Source of the DNA: Ophioderma brevispina
Taxonomy: Eukaryota; Echinodermata; Ophiuroidea; Amphilepidida; Ophiodermatidae
Length of the DNA: 64,000 nt
Assembly: GCA_023653785.1 (NCBI GenBank)
Contig: JAMKCH010056510.1
Span: 1 to 64,000 of the forward strand
Direction: 5' to 3'
Numbering within the stretch: position 1 is the stretch's first letter; the number at the start of each line of letters is the position of its first letter. The translations under genes and the position numbers were made by a program. Positions 1 to 11,610 of the stretch are shown here, piece by piece. The notes beneath the pieces were generated by a model. It was not told the origin of the DNA and ran no database searches. It saw nothing but the letters and a program-made list of their open reading frames with translations.

Positions 1-800
1 GCACCTATGAAATACGTGTTAGGGTGCATTTGTAGTCAATGTTCACGCATCTAATCCATTTCTGTGGAATTTGAATACAAGTGCCCCCCCCCCCCCGGTC
101 TTTTTATTGTATGCTGCTTTACATGCCCTATGAATTGACAACCTATACTAGGTTGTAGAAGTTATACCTGCATGGCTATCTTGAACTGTGAATTTCATTG
201 GTAATCTAACACGCGTATCCTGTGTTTGCTCGCAATGGTTGGCAATTTTAGATCAAATGGCTTTGATGGCAGAAAGAAAAAATACTGCAAGTAAACTTGC
301 ATTCATCCCCCTGGCAAGATGGCAGTTGGAACATGACCACAGAAGACTTTGACCTGGGACAACACATGAAGGAAACCCTTATTGTCACCGTAACCCAACT
401 TTTTGAAGGAGACTAACAGACAATAACCTAACCAAACTGGCACACACGCACACACAACACATTACGGACATGATTGCGCTATCGCAAAATCCCCTCCCCC
501 TAGCTTTTCAAGCCAGGGGGATAAAAAGAATTTGTATAGCTAATGCCACTTCAAAATTCCAACAAAAAAACATCAAGGCAAGAGCTTTGTGCAGTTGCTA
601 GTATCCCAGGCCTTTCTACGAATGCACAACACACAGTACAGGGAAATGAACTCCTCTGTGGAAGGATGGTTCGGGTGACGAGGTTTGCTTAGTATCGCTG
701 AGTCCAAATTTTGAGACACACTTCGTGTAAGAAAAAAGTATGTGCATAAATTAAAAAAAAAAAAACATGCGTCCCAGGACCGCAGTGTCGTCGGCCATCG
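1..800. other. intergenic stretch, no gene seen
   Basis: No coding pattern was recognised on either strand. There is a run of 13 C at 84-96, short CA repeats near 443-460 and an A run near 753-765. The short open frames here have no family resemblance and look like chance. Confidence 0.5.
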
Positions 801-1093
801 CAGTTTGTGAATGGGGCCAAAGGTCACATAAGATCAATGTCACTGGGATCATCAAAACATGTCACCCCCCCTCCCCTCCTTGCCAACCAAGTGACATCAT
901 CGTAGCCCCTTACGGAACTCGTACGGTATATGCAATATATAAGGGTTAAATTTTGACTGGCCAAAGGTACATGAGGTCACACCAGGGTACATGAGGTCAC
1001 CACACATGTCACCCCATCATGCCACTTTCTATTCCACCAAGTTACATCTATAGCCCTTACGGGAACTTCATACGGCAGGCAAATATTAAAGGA
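801..1093 (+). repeat. tandem dimer of ~145 bp repeat (copy 1)
   Basis: Two successive units share the order: GAATGGGGCCAAAGGTCA-like start, ATGTCACCCC, CACCAAGTTACATC, TAGCCCTTACGGAACT, TACGGCA and AAATATTAAA. The first unit runs about 801-945 and the second about 950-1,093. The same dimer recurs at 9,945-10,200, so this is a dispersed repeat with an internal duplication, not a gene. Confidence 0.7.
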
Positions 1094-2107
1094 TAAGCAG
1101 CGATTTGCTGATACGGAAACATCAAAAAAATTCACCGAATTTGGTATTTTGGTATTTTTGTTACTGGATAGATGCTAACATAACATGAAAGTGGTTGGCT
1201 TGAAATCATGTACATGTATTAAGACAAGGAAGTACTTTTATCTGATTCTGAATCTCGTATTATCAAAATTCGGACTTGAGAGCAAAAAGCCTTTCGAGGT
1301 GAATATCCCATATCTATAAACGTAATTTTGTTGGCAACCATGACCTGCAAAGTTGACCTCAACCACAAATATATGATCTTTGTTTATCTGTACTGGTGTA
1401 AACCACAATCGGCTGTTTAGTGTAGATTGTAAGTTCACGCCGTATGTCTATTTGCAGGAGACAGTATGACGAAGGTCATCAAATTAATTAATTTTTTCAA
1501 TATTGGTGTTTTTGTACTTGGAATTGTAAATAGTATCTTGATTTATAAGCTAAAAAATGCATTTCCACATTTTTTTATTTTCTCGCATTATTGATGCTAA
1601 TCCTTTAAGGTTAACATTGACCCACGACACACACACACACATGCAGATACACAGATACGACCAGAGACCCCCTTTGCGCCTCCTGAAATCCTTGCAGACG
1701 ACACAACATCCTTTAAAATGTAAAAAAAAGTAAAAATTTGCCATGCCGCCCGCATTGAGCTATGCGCTAAGCTAATTTAGCTAGCGTGTGGAAAACTGTG
1801 ACAATCTGCTTTTTTTCCCCTGTCCCCTTTGTCCCTGATCCTTTTTTTTAATAGCCTTTTTTTATAACTCTTCATAGTGGTCAATCATCAAGTTAGTTTT
1901 GTCATTGTCAATACTGATGGGGACACTCATCCGTTTGACAATAAATTATGGTTTTATTGTTTTTATTAGATATGGATAGGCGATAGACAAAGTCAGGATT
2001 AAAAAAAATATTTTTTTATAGAAATGCAGAACCAAATTTAGTTGGGTCATTTTTGGAGCAAATTCCGTGACCGTGGAGGGCAGAGTATCATTTCTCATCG
2101 GATGCTG
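1094..2107. other. AT-rich intergenic stretch
   Basis: Nothing gene-like was recognised. A short (AC)n run lies near 1,627-1,640. The sequence AGAACCAAATT occurs near 2,028 and again just beyond the foldback element at about 2,907. It could be an old target duplication, but it sits about 75 bp outside the left arm. Confidence 0.4.
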
Positions 2108-2902
2108 AGGTTAATGAACAAATTTAGCAGGGGTGGCCCCTCGTGAAAGTGTGGGCGAATCAAGGAGGGGGGAAAATTCATAATACAGGGCTCAAAATGA
2201 AAAATGCTTGGATTGCTTTAATAAGGTAACCAAAGTGTTCGTCCTTGTTACAAGGATAAAAAAGTATAGTGTGGTAGACTACCTGCAACGTATGGTTATT
2301 GAGATAAAAGACAAAAATCGTCAAATGTCAAAGGTCATCACAAGGTCAATCTTTAATACTGCCGCACCGATTCTTTTAAAATGGTCTCAAATTGTACCTT
2401 CTCCACACGGATAGGCAGCGAAAGTGGTTGAGGTGCTCTAATTTTAGTGTTTTTCGAGATAATGGCGAAAACAAGGTCAACCCCATTGACCGCTATTGAT
2501 CTCCGAATTTTTTTAAATTGTGAGACGGTGCACAAATGTTTTTGTTGCAGTCTTGAGGAAAGATGAACAATTTGAGCTCATTTTATAAACCGAATTGGAG
2601 CAATCTTTAAGATTTCACCTTTCGTGATGACCTTTGACATTTACAATTTTTTGTGTCATATCTCCGTAACCATTGTAAAACCCAAAATTTTTTTTGGGTT
2701 TTTTTTTTTTTTTTTTTTTTTTTTAAATGAAATTGCAAGTTATACCTTTTTAATCCTTGTAACAAACGAACACTTTGGTTACCTTTTTAAAGCAATCCCA
2801 GCATTTTTAATTTTTGACCCCTGTTTATGAATATTCCCGCCTCCTGGATTCCCGCCCACACTTTCACGGGGGCACCCACCCGCTAAATTTGTTCATTAAC
2901 CT
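2108..2902. mobile_element. ~0.8 kb foldback element with long imperfect inverted arms
   Basis: The left arm, starting AGGTTAATGAACAAATTTAG at 2,108, is the reverse complement of the right arm ending near 2,902. The match continues inward through GTGAAAGTGTGGGCG, the GTAACCAAAGTGTTCG block, a TGTCAAAGGTCATCAC block and a CTCAAATTGT block. Each arm is therefore about 300 bp or more, with a short centre near 2,500. The transcript of either strand could fold into a long hairpin. No transposase frame is present, so this is a non-autonomous foldback or MITE-like element. Confidence 0.75.
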
Positions 2903-3220
2903 TCATAGAACCAAATTCCACTGAGAAATGTCTGAATTTTCAGAAACAACAAAAACACTAAGAGGATGCAGTGATCTTCAAAGCACAGAAATACAGAGGA
3001 TTAACTGTAAAGGATTTGGCTGTTTCTTTGTTTCATGTATGTTCCAAATTTCTGTAAAACTTACAAATTAGTAAATTTCTTTTCCGGTCTTTTCCTGAAC
3101 AAGCATACACATGGGCATGGACACATTTCAAAATGATACCATGCTACTATTTCACATAATAGCACCAAAATGTGTCTGACACACTGCATGGTACAGTACC
3201 TTAGTTCAGATAAACCCATT

Positions 3221-3305
3221 AACTGGTGTGACTTCAGGCAGTTATCTTTTCACATTTGGACATTATCATTTCACTGCCTCGAAATCCAGTGGTTTAATGC
3301 AGTTA
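3221..3305. repeat. short palindromic repeat (copy 1)
   Basis: An ~85 bp sequence with ACTGGTGTGACTTC near the start and GAAATCCAGTGG near the end, and GTTATCTTTTCACATTTGGA between them. A close relative lies at 48,678-48,766, where the ends are a cleaner inverted pair, CTGTGACTTC and GAAGTCACAG. This is a small dispersed foldback unit. Confidence 0.6.
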
Positions 3306-3832
3306 AAGATGTTTAAGCCAGCGTGTGTTGCAGAGCAACTGTAGAACCACAAAATGCGCCGTTTGGTCACAGTGGTTGAAAGTCTTTATTTATTATCCAA
3401 AATAGAATAAACAAAAAAAAAAAACATAAAAACAACAGCGACACGGTTTTTTTGACAACTGATCTAGATTATTTTATCCTATTACTACATCCGTTACATT
3501 TTATGAATTTTCATGCAGGCAAATGTGCCTTTTCCTTTTCTTGATAGAAAAGGTTTCTATGGAGAATGGACGTATAGCTAGGCATGACAACAAAAACAAA
3601 TCATCACCTTTTGTAGGCCCTAATGGCAAGATCTTATATCAGTCATCAACATTGTGCGCCACTGCTAAAAATTGGTCAAAAAATAAAAGACATATTTGCA
3701 TGGGGTCAAACAGCGGTGTGGTTGTACATATTATCATTTTTAAACTAGTCATCACCTGTTGGCATTGCTTTTAAAAAAAAAAAAAAGGGCATGTGTGTTT
3801 TGCAATGCATAATGTGAAAGAAATTGGGATTG

Positions 3833-4187
3833 TAAGGCCGACTCAGAGATTTCCCGAGAGGGCGCCCTCAATTTCAAAAAATCGGTTTTTGCATGACATA
3901 ATGCTTTGTCCATATACTAATCACTGTGTGAAATTGCTAAGCTACATCGAATTCCTTCATTAGAAATACAACTTTGTTATAAAATTCCGGATCCAGGAAT
4001 TTTTGTTATACACAGTATCCGATGGGGATGTTGTAATACTACACATAAATGTTTACTGATCAAACGAAAAACCGATTCATCTCAAAATTTCGGAATTTGT
4101 GCATTTTAGGTTACTATCTTAGTTATAGTTGACTCTATTTTTATATTACACAAAAAAAATGAATTCGATCTCTGAGTCAGACTTTAA
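3833..4187. mobile_element. ~355 bp MITE-like element with inverted ends
   Basis: The left end, TAAGGCCGACTCAGAGAT (3,833-3,850), matches the reverse complement of the right end, TAAAGTCTGACTCAGAGAT. The inside is AT-rich with no coding frame. The outermost bases suggest a TA or TTAA target, but the duplication is not clean. Confidence 0.65.
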
Positions 4188-4769
4188 TCTCAAAATCTGA
4201 ATTTTTATCACAAGGTAAACTCCGCTTAAGCACTTCTTGTCGCTTCACCATTTATTGCAGACGTAATATGAATATCGGATGATGGTAATAACCAAATTGT
4301 CCTGGGTGAAATTCAATGTAGGATGGGAGAATTGGGCCTGATAATAGTGGTCCAAATTTTTTTTGATTATTGCCAGTAAGGTGGTAGTTCAAGTAAAGTA
4401 ATGGAAAGTGTCATTTATGTAAATCTTTGCCATAATTAATGACAGGAATTGCTCAAAAACACCGCCGTCAGCTCAAGAGACACACCCTGCGCCACTTTGC
4501 ATGCTTGGATACTATGACAGTGATCGACATATCAATACATTTGCCCCCTCGACCCCCTATTGTTAAGAACATGGAAATGAATGTAGTTACTAAACATTTG
4601 GACGCACTACAATTTTAGGTTTTAAATTTCCATTGCAGGATCTAGCAAGTTGAAAACAACATTATTTGGAAGGTAACATGTAAAGAATAAACACGATGCT
4701 TAAAAAGTCCAGACCCGCCGAATGCAAATCACCAAACATGCGATAAAGCAACTACATGTTAAAGTCTAC

Positions 4770-4925
4770 AATATGAACCCACTCGTCCCCTCCCCGACAC
4801 CCTACCGTGAGTCCCCTCTCCGACACCCATTCTGTTGCCTCCCCGAGACCCCACCCCTTCCGGAATCCCAAATCCTCCCCGACATAATCCCCTCCCTACC
4901 CCGGACAACCCACCATCCCCTGTGC
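4770..4925 (+). repeat. C-rich degenerate repeat
   Basis: CTCCCCGACACCC-like units repeat irregularly. The open frames on both strands here are proline- or glycine-rich products of this simple composition, so I do not call a protein. Confidence 0.6.
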
Positions 4926-4968
4926 ATATCCAATACCGTTCAGCGATACAGCAATTATGCATTCATTG

Positions 4969-5145
4969 CATCAAAAATGTCCTTAATGGGCCCCAAAGCC
5001 ACTTTGACCCAATTGCAATTCTCACAAAGAGTATGGTAGAGTAGGTTTTTATGTAAGTGAAGGAATTCTGTATATCCAATGTCAGTCCCAAGCTTAGGCA
5101 GAAATCGGTTTCTTTGTGTTTGCAATTATGATGACTGGGCACTGG
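4969..5145 (+). repeat. direct repeat A, copy 1
   Basis: The block beginning ATCAAAAATGTCCTTAATGG and containing TGACCCAATTGCAATTCTCA and GAATTCTGTATATC resembles the block at 6,250-6,400, which has ATGCCCTTTAATTGG, TTACCCAATTAAAATTCACA and GAATTTTGTATATC. They are diverged copies of a dispersed repeat in the same orientation. Confidence 0.55.
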
Positions 5146-6249
5146 ATGCTTCCAAGCATCGCAGATATTTTGAATATTCATACATTTGAACAAATTTTCA
5201 AAAAACAAAAAAACACGCGTTTTTAACCTAATTATCTACCCTTAAAATTCCCAACTTTGTTATAAAAATAAATATATTTGTTGTTAATTTTAACAGCCTA
5301 CAGACCCTTATTTCAGAAGTTTTAATAACACGTTTAACAAAACGTTTGTCAAATGTTATCTTTATTGTTTATAATATTTAACGCTGCCAAACCTGGCTTA
5401 CGCACATTGTATATTAATATGGATCGGTACATAAATAAGCAACAGCCTTCATCTTCAAAACAATCATTATATAATAAAACATTAATATTGTTTATTAAAA
5501 CAACGATGGGGTAGCAACTAGTCTAATGCAAAATAAAATCGCATGGTAAAATTAAACTAGGCTGTGATTGTGTTACTGCTTTTCTATTGACTAACACAAG
5601 CAGGCCAGGTGAACCAAGTCTAATAAGCATGGCCAAGTTCACCTGTTTCAAACACATTGCGCATTGGTGCACGACCGCAGGCGAGTCATAGTGAACACGG
5701 TGCAATTATATGAAGAGAACGTAGTGTAATGAAAAATTTCGAATGTTTATAGAGTTTGGCTAACAATTTGGATGGAATGAAGTATTGCCCTATGAAGGTT
5801 AGCGGAAACAGAAAGCTAAACAGTTTGATGTTCAAACATACAAGTGCACAAAATTCAAATGTTAAGTAAAACAAAAAGGGGGGGGTAGATGGAAAGGGTG
5901 GCGTTCTGACTTCCTTTTAAAATGGTACATTTTAACTTGTCATTTTGGTTCAAGAGAAAATAGCGGATGTCATTGTTCTGGAAAAATACAAGAGGTTGTA
6001 GTTGATATTCAAAATCAATTAAATATTCAACCAATATATAATACTAAATTACTTCAAATTACCCTGTTTGAGTCTCGATCGTAACAGTTGTTCGGTCATG
6101 TAACAGATTGGAATAAACTCTCGCAATGAACGGATCATGAAAACAGAAGAGGGCGAAGGGACTCTTCTCGAGCTACTAGCGAACTGACTGTATTGATGTC
6201 ATGTTTCAGTGAACAGTAATTATTGACAGATTTAATTAGATCATTTGCT
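5146..6249. other. AT-rich stretch without recognised features
   Basis: No gene or clear repeat boundary was recognised. A short G run occurs near 5,879-5,886. Confidence 0.35.
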
Positions 6250-6400
6250 ATCAAGAAATGCCCTTTAATTGGCCTACAAGCATGTTTACCCAATTAAAAT
6301 TCACACAAAAAAGATGTATGGGCCAGGGGTCTTTATATAGCAAATGAATTTTGTATATCTGATTACCGTTTTTGTGAATACAGGCAATTATGCCCATATT
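6250..6400 (+). repeat. direct repeat A, copy 2
   Basis: A diverged same-strand copy of the sequence at 4,969-5,145. See that entry for the shared blocks. Confidence 0.55.
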
Positions 6401-6505
6401 AATGAGCTATTGCATTCCTGAGATACATATATACAACTTTACATAATGCCAAAGAAGATGGCACCATGTGATTGATGGCAAACAGGATGTTCTTTGTAGC
6501 TAGTA

Positions 6506-6857
6506 GTGTGGGTTGGTGTGTATTTCCCGTAGGATTTCATGCTCTAAATTGATTTTTGTAGTGTTTGGGTTTAAATAGGACCGAAAACGTCAGAAAATGA
6601 TGGGGTGCAAATTTCAGACTGATGCCTTCTCAAGATGGGGGAAATGTTAGTACAGGGAAAAATTTAAAAGAGTCTGCAAATTGTGTTTTCATGCTACACT
6701 AACACGTTCGTCTCCTCATAAGGGTTACAAAAAATATCTATTTGCCTAGGTTCCAACCTTTAGTTAAAGCGGTATAGCCCGTATTGGTTCACAAGAAAAA
6801 TCAACTTAGACCACCAAAATCCTACGGAAACTGTTTCATCGACATACCAACCCACAC
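6506..6857. mobile_element. ~352 bp mariner-type MITE with TA target duplication
   Basis: The left end GTGTGGGTTGGTGTGT and the right end (reverse complement) GTGTGGGTTGGTATGT are inverted repeats. The match extends inward to a second shared block, CCGTAGGATTT. Both ends abut a TA dinucleotide (6,504-6,505 and 6,858-6,859), as expected for Tc1/mariner-type insertion. There is no transposase inside, so it is non-autonomous. It lies directly beside the LINE remnant that follows. Confidence 0.7.
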
Positions 6858-6879
6858 TATAGGAGCAAAGAAGAGCCGA

Positions 6880-8070
6880 TGGTGTGGCTCAAGAATGGTC
6901 TACCCCAATGGAGCGTGCTTGCACCTCTCTTGTTCAACATCTTTACCACCACCAACCTAGGAGTGCGGAAACCTTGCGTTTTATTTATGCAGACGAATTT
7001 TGGGAATTAGCGCACAAGATGCAGAATTCACAGTTGTTGAAGAAGATTGAAGAGGAGACTCCCAAAGCTTTGGATGAACACTCCGTATACGAGGACACCA
7101 CCTGTGCAAATCATATAAGACACAGAGGTGTGCTTTCTCTTCTACGCAACCGTGAGCCAAACGTCAGCTTAAAGGTGCCTGGTCTGGACACCCCTGGAGC
7201 ACTGTTGTAACCCTGTTCTACTAGGAAGGTTACCTGGGATCCGCACTCTCTCTTATAAGGTGACCCACATCGAGAAGAGAAGAGTTAAATTAGTTCAACG
7301 CAATACATCTTGAACAAACTCACTTGAACAAGATGGGGTGCTCGCCTATACCCTAAGATCGACGGTACTTGCCCTGTGCTATCATGTGCAGAGTATGCTT
7401 GCCCGGTATGGGAAAATCCCTTTCCAAGAAAGCTTGATCATCGTTAAATGCTCCGGCCGGCTTATCACAGGAGCCTCCGTCCACAACCAATGGAAAACTT
7501 AATTTTATACCTAGCAGGAAAGGCGCCACCAGACCCATTCGTCATAGCGGTTAGGGAGGCATGCAACGAGCGTAGATGCAAGTATTTATTGTGAAGCCAC
7601 CATATGTCTGGACAGAATACCTGCTGCCAACCACCTTAAATCCAGAGAGAGAATTTCTTAAGCAAAATTCCACCTCTTGAAACAGTCTCTAAGGAGCTAA
7701 AGAGAGTCGCCTTGTGGGAAAGAAAGGACTTCCATCAACCAAGTAGTAAACATCTATTGCTATTGAACCTGGTGAGCTCTCCCACCTGGCGCTGACTCCT
7801 CATGGGCTGAAATGGCGATGCCTCAACAGAATTGAGAAACTAGAATTGCCGATAATAAGGTTTCCGTGCAGATGGGGGACCTGGAAGCAGATAAGGACAC
7901 TACCTGTGGTTGTGGAACATAACCACAGGACAAGGAAATCTCTTGGTCTGCCCATTACTGGAGCAACAATGCACAAAACAAGGACCGTGAGGAATTCAGT
8001 GAGTAGCAGATTGTTGACCCACTATGGGCTGATTCTATTTGAGAAACCCAGTGTTGCGGATTGATGTTAC
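6880..8070 (+). pseudogene. jockey-like LINE reverse transcriptase remnant (copy 1)
   Basis: This is a degraded non-LTR reverse transcriptase. Near 6,886 the sequence reads KNGLPQ, then after one extra base GSVLAPLLFNIF, which is RT motif B with its following helix. An open stretch continues with QPRSAETLRFIYADEF, where YADE stands in place of the catalytic YADD of motif C. Further on, AEYACPVW and a C-terminal tail typical of this clade can be picked out between frameshifts and stops. The protein would have copied its own RNA into the genome; this copy cannot. A second copy of the same family lies at 59,135-60,180. The clade assignment (jockey-like) is by general resemblance only. Confidence 0.75.
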
Positions 8071-8138
8071 CGTTTTAAAAATATACTGATTACGCCAATT
8101 TTTTGCATATTAATACTAATGAACTAATTATATAACCC

Positions 8139-8232
8139 AGAGAGAGAGAGGGAGGGAGGGGAGGAAGGGAGGAGGAGGGAGAGAAAGAAGATGAGGAGGG
8201 AGGGGGGAGAGAGGGATGAGAGAGAAGAGAGC
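8139..8232 (+). repeat. GA-rich low-complexity tract
   Basis: Purine-only run of GAGAGAG, GGAGGGAGG and related units. It is simple sequence. Confidence 0.85.
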
Positions 8233-8284
8233 TATACTTAATTCTTTTGTCCTAGTAATGTGACAATGATGTCAATGTGAGACA

Positions 8285-8660
8285 TTTTTTGTTTCTAGAT
8301 TGGAAAGAAGATTTGAGACTGTAATTTTGGGACAACAATGAGAAAAAAATGACCTTTCAATGATATCAAAATTCAAAACTAACTTCTGTAATTAGGTGGT
8401 CAAAAAGACAATTGGAACAAGCACTTTAAGCAACAAAAATTGTGATTTTGAAAGGATTTTTTTAGGGGGGAACCCCAAATTAAACAGGGACAGCAGTCCA
8501 TATAGGATCCAAATGACCTTTGAACTCCTCCTGTGTTTCCAATAAGACCCCTTGTCTCAATTATAAGCATATCAAGTATAACTTGACCCATCTCTGCCCA
8601 GGTAAAAACTGAAAAAGTAGTGTCAACCAAACGTGTAAACTAAAGTTGGACCACACAGAT
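8285..8660 (+). repeat. dispersed repeat B, copy 1
   Basis: Shares GACAACAATGAGAAAAAAAT, TTTCAATGATATCAAAAT, ACTTCTGTAATTAGGTGGTC, AAGACAATTGGAAC and GTCAACCAAAC, in this order, with 24,440-24,650. It is a dispersed non-coding repeat of unknown type. Confidence 0.6.
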
Positions 8661-9944
8661 GGACAAAGGCACCCTGAAGACATGTAGAAACACTAATCAG
8701 GCGACACAATGTCTTCCCAATGCAGCCGGACAACCAAAAAAGGGGAGGGGAGTTGTCATTGCTTGACAGGAGAATGGGTACTTTGATCAGAAATTATTTG
8801 CAAGGCACACCGCGAAGTGCAATTTGAAAGGTAGAGCACTGATGCCTAAACACGTTGTAGTTGCTTAAAACGATGGGACAGTCTAGAAACAGTTGTGATG
8901 ACAAAATTGTTAAAGTTATCTGAATGTAAAAATTTTTCTCCAATTTATCCGATAAAGCATGCGTAACTTTGTTGGTTTTTTATGATTACAATGACTTTAT
9001 TCAGCATTTGTTACATGTGTTTTTCCTGTTGTCATGACACCACTCAACATGACACCACTCACATGGATTCTGTTTTCCCCCGATGGTAGAGAACTAGGGC
9101 AACCAGCGATATCACGTTTTCATCTTTTATATGTGTTGAATTTTGGTTTTTTTTGGGGGGGGGCAATTTGACAATCAAGCATAAGTGGACTGGCAAAATT
9201 CATTAAAGTAATATCAAGATAAATGATATAGCTATACTAGATTCCAGTTTGAAGTGCACATAGCCTCATATTTTTTTGTAGGGGGAAGGTATGAAACTTG
9301 AGGGGCATTAGATATAAAAAATAGTTGCGGCAAGTGTTAGTGTGTGTGGTATGAGTCTGTGAGATATGACATGCTAGCCAAACCCGAGCGGTTGGGCCAT
9401 TCACAGTCCCAACAATAGTCAAAGCATAAACCCCAAAATTCAAAGAACGTGCAAACTAAATCCAGGAATCGTTTCAGTGAAAGCAGGGAAAGCTGATTTT
9501 ATGAATAGTGAAGATAAAAGAGTTCTGCATTTTACCACACAGGGAGGAAGACTTCTAAATGTATGATATGTTGTTGTAGGTAATGTTTAAAACCATTCTG
9601 GGGTAGACAGACTAATGCATCAAAGAGCTAAAATACCAAAGATGATGGACGAACAAAATAAACTGATTTGTAGTTTGCCAGTTTCTTTCAATCCATCTCT
9701 GTGGCATTGCGAGGAAGAAATCAAAAGATTTTCTGGGTATTGCTGTCCCCTATTGATTAATGACGAAAGTCCAAACTTCCGCCATAACTTACCATCAATT
9801 TGGAATCTACTATCAGTATTGGACAATTATTGTCCTGGAAAATTTCCTTTGTTTGTGCACAAAATAGGGTATGTTTTTAAAACTGTCCTTGACTTGGTCA
9901 AAAATACATCATGGGTACGACCGGTGAGTGTCGGCTGCCGTTCT
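8661..9944. other. stretch without recognised gene
   Basis: A 112-residue open frame at 9,615-9,953 runs into the repeat that follows and resembles no family I know. I treat it as chance. The rest shows nothing recognisable. Confidence 0.35.
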
Positions 9945-10200
9945 CAGGTTTGAATGGGGCCAAATGCGACAATGAGGTCACCAAGGTCACTGACATGTCA
10001 CCTCTCCCCGTCCCCTCACTTTCCACCAAGTTAACATTACCGTAGCCCTTAAGGAACTCCTACGGCATGCAATATCAGTTTGGGAATGGGGCCAAAGGTA
10101 TCAAGGTCACATTATTTCACCCCACTCCACCACTGCTTTCCAACAAGTTAGTTTACATCACCGTTTTTAGCCCATACTTTCATACGGCATACAAATATTA
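9945..10200 (+). repeat. tandem dimer of ~130-145 bp repeat (copy 2)
   Basis: The same two-unit repeat as at 801-1,093. It has GAATGGGGCCAAA, AGGTCAC, ATGTCACC, CACCAAGTTA, CGTAGCCCTTAAGGAACTCC, TACGGCATGCAATAT, then a second, more diverged unit ending in CATACGGCATACAAATATT. Confidence 0.7.
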
Positions 10201-10205
10201 TTTTT

Positions 10206-10260
10206 TTTTAAAAGCAATAACACCATTTATTTTTTGAAGAGCACCCTCAAATTTGAATAT
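10206..10260 (+). repeat. lone end of the TTAA-type MITE family
   Basis: AAAGCAATAACACC followed by TTTTTTGAAGAGCACCCTCA closely resembles the left terminal repeat of the complete element at 30,450-30,989. No partner end was seen nearby, so it is a solo or truncated end. Confidence 0.5.
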
Positions 10261-10539
10261 TTCAAGATTCATTTTTTAGCATACATATTCAATATGACAA
10301 CAAAAAAGTTTATGTAACAGTACATTATATATAGTTAAAAAAGAATAGTAAAATTGAAAACTGTTTAAGATGAAATAGATGAGTGGTATGATATGTAGGA
10401 CCAGTACTGGAAAACCCCGTGGGGCTTATAGGTATTGCTGGGGGGACCGATAAAAAAATACAGTAAGATAAAGTAAAGTAATATACTAAATAGTACAAAC
10501 AAAGAACAAATAAGGATGATTTAAATATTTAAAATAATC

Positions 10540-10790
10540 TGTAGTGTGGGGGGGGGTGTGGAGGGGTGGGGATGGTGGGGGGGGGGGGGGAGGGTTGGTA
10601 GGGAGGTAGGGATGTAGAGGGGGCGGTGAGGGAGGAGGGGGGTGTGTAGGTGTGTGGGGGGGTACTGGGGGTGTGTGTGTGTGGTATGCGTGTATGTAGG
10701 TATGGATGTATGTATGTATGGTGTGTTGTGTGGGTGTGTGTGTGTGGGAGTCTGGTGTGTGGTGGTGGTGTGGGTATGTAATATACTAGA
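10540..10790 (+). repeat. G-rich and GT-rich microsatellite
   Basis: GGGGGTGTGG, GTGTGTGT, TATGTATG and related units. The open frames across it on both strands are simple-sequence artefacts. Confidence 0.9.
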
Positions 10791-10794
10791 GATT

Positions 10795-11262
10795 AACATT
10801 GTGGGAGTATTTTCTGGTATACAGGAGAAATTGTGGGAGTATTTTACATGTGGGGGTTATGATGTGTCCTTCATTTGGGAAGTATTTTTACTAGAGTTAC
10901 TTATGTTACGAATGTCCTACAACGGAATAAACTGTAATTAGTATTGAGGGTTATTCCGTAAAAGAGTAGAAGAGGATTTTTTCTCGGTTAGTACATATAT
11001 AGGTGAGGCGCAATACTCTTGGATAACTAAGAAAAAGTGGAAAACTTCTAAAAAAAAAATGAAAAAAACACTGAAAAAATTTGAAAAGAATCTTTTAAAA
11101 AGTCTAAAAAACGTGTCTTTTTCTTTTAAGAGAAAAATATCAAAACTATATAGGTTTTGAAATCTTCCTTATATGTTTTGTGAAAAAAAGTGTTGTTTTC
11201 TGAAAAAAATGTCTAAAAAAGTGTCTTGTTAGAGATTTTTTCAGTGAAAACTCCCACAAGTA
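10795..11262 (+). mobile_element. nested-hairpin element, copy 1
   Basis: Starts ACATTGTGGGAGTATTTT and ends AAAACTCCCACAAGTAG, which are inverted ends. A second inverted pair lies inside: AACGGAATAA near 10,922 and TTATTCCGTAAAA near 10,951. The element at 12,857-13,021 has the same two inverted pairs in the same order and the same flanking tail (GTAG.CT..GTAAGC), so the two are members of one family. No coding frame. Confidence 0.65.
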
Positions 11263-11272
11263 GCTCTTGTAA

Positions 11273-11580
11273 GCACTGTGTGTGTGTGTGGATGTATGTA
11301 TTGTGTATGTAATGTTGTGTGTGTGTGTGTGTGTGTGTGTGTGGTGGTGTGGTGTGGTGGTGTTGTTGGTATGTATGTATGTGGATGTATGTATGTATGT
11401 ATGTATGTATGTATGTCGTATGCAGTAGATGTATGTATGTATGTATGTATGTATGTAGGTGGGTGTGTGTGTGTGTGTGGGGTTGTGTGTGTGGGTGGTT
11501 GATGTTATGTATGATGTATGTATGTATGGTATGTATTGTAGTATGTATGTATGTATTGAGTGTGTTTAGTATGTATGCCT
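11273..11580 (+). repeat. GT and ATGT microsatellite
   Basis: Long (GT)n and (ATGT)n runs. The cysteine/valine/tyrosine-rich open frames here are artefacts of this composition. Confidence 0.95.
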
Positions 11581-11610
11581 GCCATGCAGGTGCATGTACG
11601 TACTTTTATT

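Noticed and set aside
4722..5044. Overlapping proline-rich frames, with a glycine-rich frame on the other strand
   Set aside because: Generated by the C-rich degenerate repeat at 4,770-4,925. No domain is visible.
9615..9953. 112-residue plus-strand open frame
   Set aside because: No recognisable family, and its end lies within a dispersed tandem repeat. No splice or start context supports it.
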